Positions 62,545 through 64,000 of a stretch of DNA of 64,000 bases are shown here, piece by piece. Within the stretch, counting starts at the first letter, position 1. Every line of letters starts with the position of its first letter. Below the pieces are notes generated by a model. That model made no database searches. It worked only from the letters and a program-made list of their open reading frames with translations, and was not told the DNA's origin. Made by a program: the position numbers and the translations under genes. This DNA is from Micromonospora coerulea (GTDB lineage Bacteria; Actinomycetota; Actinomycetes; Mycobacteriales; Micromonosporaceae), in NCBI RefSeq assembly GCF_016598485.1, contig NZ_JAEMUW010000004.1, positions 124,001-188,000 on the forward strand, read 5' to 3'.

Positions 62545-64000
62545 ATGACTACCGCAGCCGCGGGCAGCCCGCGTACCTATCAGGTGCGCACGTACGGCTG
62601 CCAGATGAACGTGCACGACTCCGAGCGCATCTCCGGCCTGCTCGAACAGGCCGGCTACGTGCGCGCCGCCGAGGCCGACGATAACCCCGACGTGGTGGTC
62701 TTCAACACCTGCGCCGTCCGGGAGAACGCCGACAACCGGCTCTACGGCAACCTGGGCCATCTGCGCCCCGTGAAGGACAAGCACCCCGGGATGCAGATCG
62801 CCGTCGGCGGCTGCCTGGCCCAGAAGGACCGCGGCGAGATCGTCCGCAAGGCCCCCTGGGTGGACGTGGTCTTCGGCACCCACAACATCGGCTCGCTGCC
62901 GGTGCTGCTGGAGCGGGCCCGGCACAACGCCGCCGCCGAGGTGGAGATCCTCGAATCCCTCGACGTGTTCCCCTCCACGCTGCCGACCCGGCGCGAGTCG
63001 ACGTACGCCGGTTGGGTGTCGATCTCGGTGGGCTGCAACAACACCTGCACGTTCTGCATCGTGCCCTCCCTGCGCGGCAAGGAGAAGGACCGCCGCCCCG
63101 GCGACATCCTCTCCGAGGTGCGCGCCCTGGTCGACGAGGGCGTGCTCGAGGTGACCCTGCTCGGGCAGAACGTCAACTCCTACGGCGTCGAGTTCGGTGA
63201 CCGGTACGCCTTCGGGAAGCTGCTGCGCGCCTGCGGCGACATCGACGGGCTGGAGCGGGTCCGGTTCACCAGCCCGCACCCGAAGGACTTCACCGACGAC
63301 GTGATCGCCGCGATGGCCGAGACGCCCAACGTCTGCCACTCGCTGCACATGCCGTTGCAGTCCGGCTCCGACGACGTGCTGCGGGCGATGCGCCGGTCCT
63401 ACCGCTCCGAGAAGTACCTGGGGATCATCTCCAAGGTCCGGGCGGCGATGCCGGACGCGGCGATCACCACCGACATCATCGTCGGCTTCCCTGGTGAGAC
63501 CGACGCCGACTTCGAGCGCACCCTCGACGTGGTCCGGGAGGCGCGGTTCTCCGCGGCGTTCACCTTCCAGTACTCCAAGCGCCCCGGCACCCCCGCCGCC
63601 ACCATGGACGGCCAGCTGCCCAAGCAGGTCGTGCAGGAGCGCTACGAGCGGCTGATCGCCTGCGTCGAGGAGATCACCTGGGCGGAGAACAAGCGCCTGG
63701 TCGGCGAGACCGTCGAGGTGCTGGTCGCCGTCGGCGAGGGCCGCAAGGACGAGCGCACCGGCCGGATGTCCGGCCGGGCCCGCGACGGCCGCCTGGTCCA
63801 CTTCGACGCGGGCTCGCTGGCCGGGCAGATCCGCCCCGGCGACATCGTGCACACCACCGTCACGTACGCCGCCCCGCACCACCTCAACGCCGACGGCGAA
63901 CCGCTGTCGCACCGGCGTACCCGGGCCGGCGACGCCGCGGCGGCGGGGCGCTCGCCGCGTACCCCCGGGGTGCTCCTCGGCCTGCCCACGATCGGCGCGC
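62545..64000 (+). CDS. miaB: tRNA methylthiotransferase MiaB, 3' end outside the window
   Basis: Radical-SAM enzyme that adds a methylthio group to N6-isopentenyladenosine at tRNA position 37. The N-terminal MTTase domain has [31 protein letters not shown] and GGCLAQ (cluster cysteines); the radical SAM motif is [20 protein letters not shown]. The TRAM domain follows near residues 380-440. The frame is open to the window end (485 codons seen), so the C-terminus is missing. ATG 62545 is the chosen start. Confidence 0.95.
   Translation, partial: MTTAAAGSPRTYQVRTYGCQMNVHDSERISGLLEQAGYVRAAEADDNPDVVVFNTCAVRENADNRLYGNLGHLRPVKDKHPGMQIAVGGCLAQKDRGEIVRKAPWVDVVFGTHNIGSLPVLLERARHNAAAEVEILESLDVFPSTLPTRRESTYAGWVSISVGCNNTCTFCIVPSLRGKEKDRRPGDILSEVRALVDEGVLEVTLLGQNVNSYGVEFGDRYAFGKLLRACGDIDGLERVRFTSPHPKDFTDDVIAAMAETPNVCHSLHMPLQSGSDDVLRAMRRSYRSEKYLGIISKVRAAMPDAAITTDIIVGFPGETDADFERTLDVVREARFSAAFTFQYSKRPGTPAATMDGQLPKQVVQERYERLIACVEEITWAENKRLVGETVEVLVAVGEGRKDERTGRMSGRARDGRLVHFDAGSLAGQIRPGDIVHTTVTYAAPHHLNADGEPLSHRRTRAGDAAAAGRSPRTPGVLLGLPTIGA

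Overview
The window is a high-GC actinobacterial chromosome, most likely Micromonosporaceae (Micromonospora-like), carrying a complete temperate siphovirus prophage of about 44 kb. Host DNA lies at 1-4498 and 48371-64000. The assignment rests on very GC-rich codon use, a Spo0M-type sporulation protein, and the actinobacterial order DUF3046-recA-recX-rny-gluABCD-miaB. This is inferred from gene content; no 16S is present.

Left flank: the 3' end of a Spo0M-like gene, a LysE-type exporter and a flavin-reductase/GNAT fusion gene (both leftward), a divergent MocR-type regulator, a 37-aa membrane peptide, and the first 101 codons of udgX. Right flank: the remaining 134 codons of udgX including the KRRIH loop, YciI-like and DinB-like proteins, an acyl-CoA dehydrogenase, an MFS exporter, DUF3046, recA (with a LexA box), recX, rny, a leftward glutamate ABC transporter operon (gluABCD), selD, two small conserved genes and the 5' part of miaB.

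The prophage (about 4496-48373) is inserted inside udgX, between the TNAV and KHF codons. A large serine integrase (4539-6434) sits beside attL. An L5/Cluster A-like immunity repressor (6681-7130) follows. A rightward early region encodes a WhiB protein, a RecB/Cas4-like nuclease, a DnaB-like ATPase, endonuclease VII, a primase split into two genes, a metallophosphatase, a class II ribonucleotide reductase, ThyX and dCMP deaminase. From 19.7 to 27.5 kb lies a run of very small genes, many of them single-gene transcription units with a promoter, a conserved 5' leader and a GC-rich terminator; an Lsr2-like silencer, a DUF2637 membrane protein, a lipoprotein and a second WhiB are among them. From 45.7 down to 28.1 kb the late genes run leftward: small terminase, large terminase, portal, protease, HK97-type capsid, connectors, tail tube, a frameshifted tail-assembly chaperone, tape measure, tail proteins, then lysis. 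A rightward tail end (46.5-48.3 kb) holds a tRNA-like RNA, three micro-membrane peptides and a sliding clamp. I found no phage DNA polymerase.

Three regulatory layers stand out. First, a near-palindromic 10-mer, CGTTTACACG (or its symmetric form CGTTTAAACG), occurs 27 times exactly, all in the prophage, in promoters, at start codons, within genes and in a terminator loop. This looks like a stoperator system for the L5-like repressor. Second, about a dozen promoters share a TTGACN/TATAGT core, a conserved AGGTTTGGTCTG-like spacer and a transcript start GTCAGCAAGG. Third, nearly every cassette ends in a near-identical GGGGCCCC-TCC-GGGGCCCC hairpin. Together they make a modular, repressor-sensitive accessory array that could express single genes from the lysogen or early in lytic growth.
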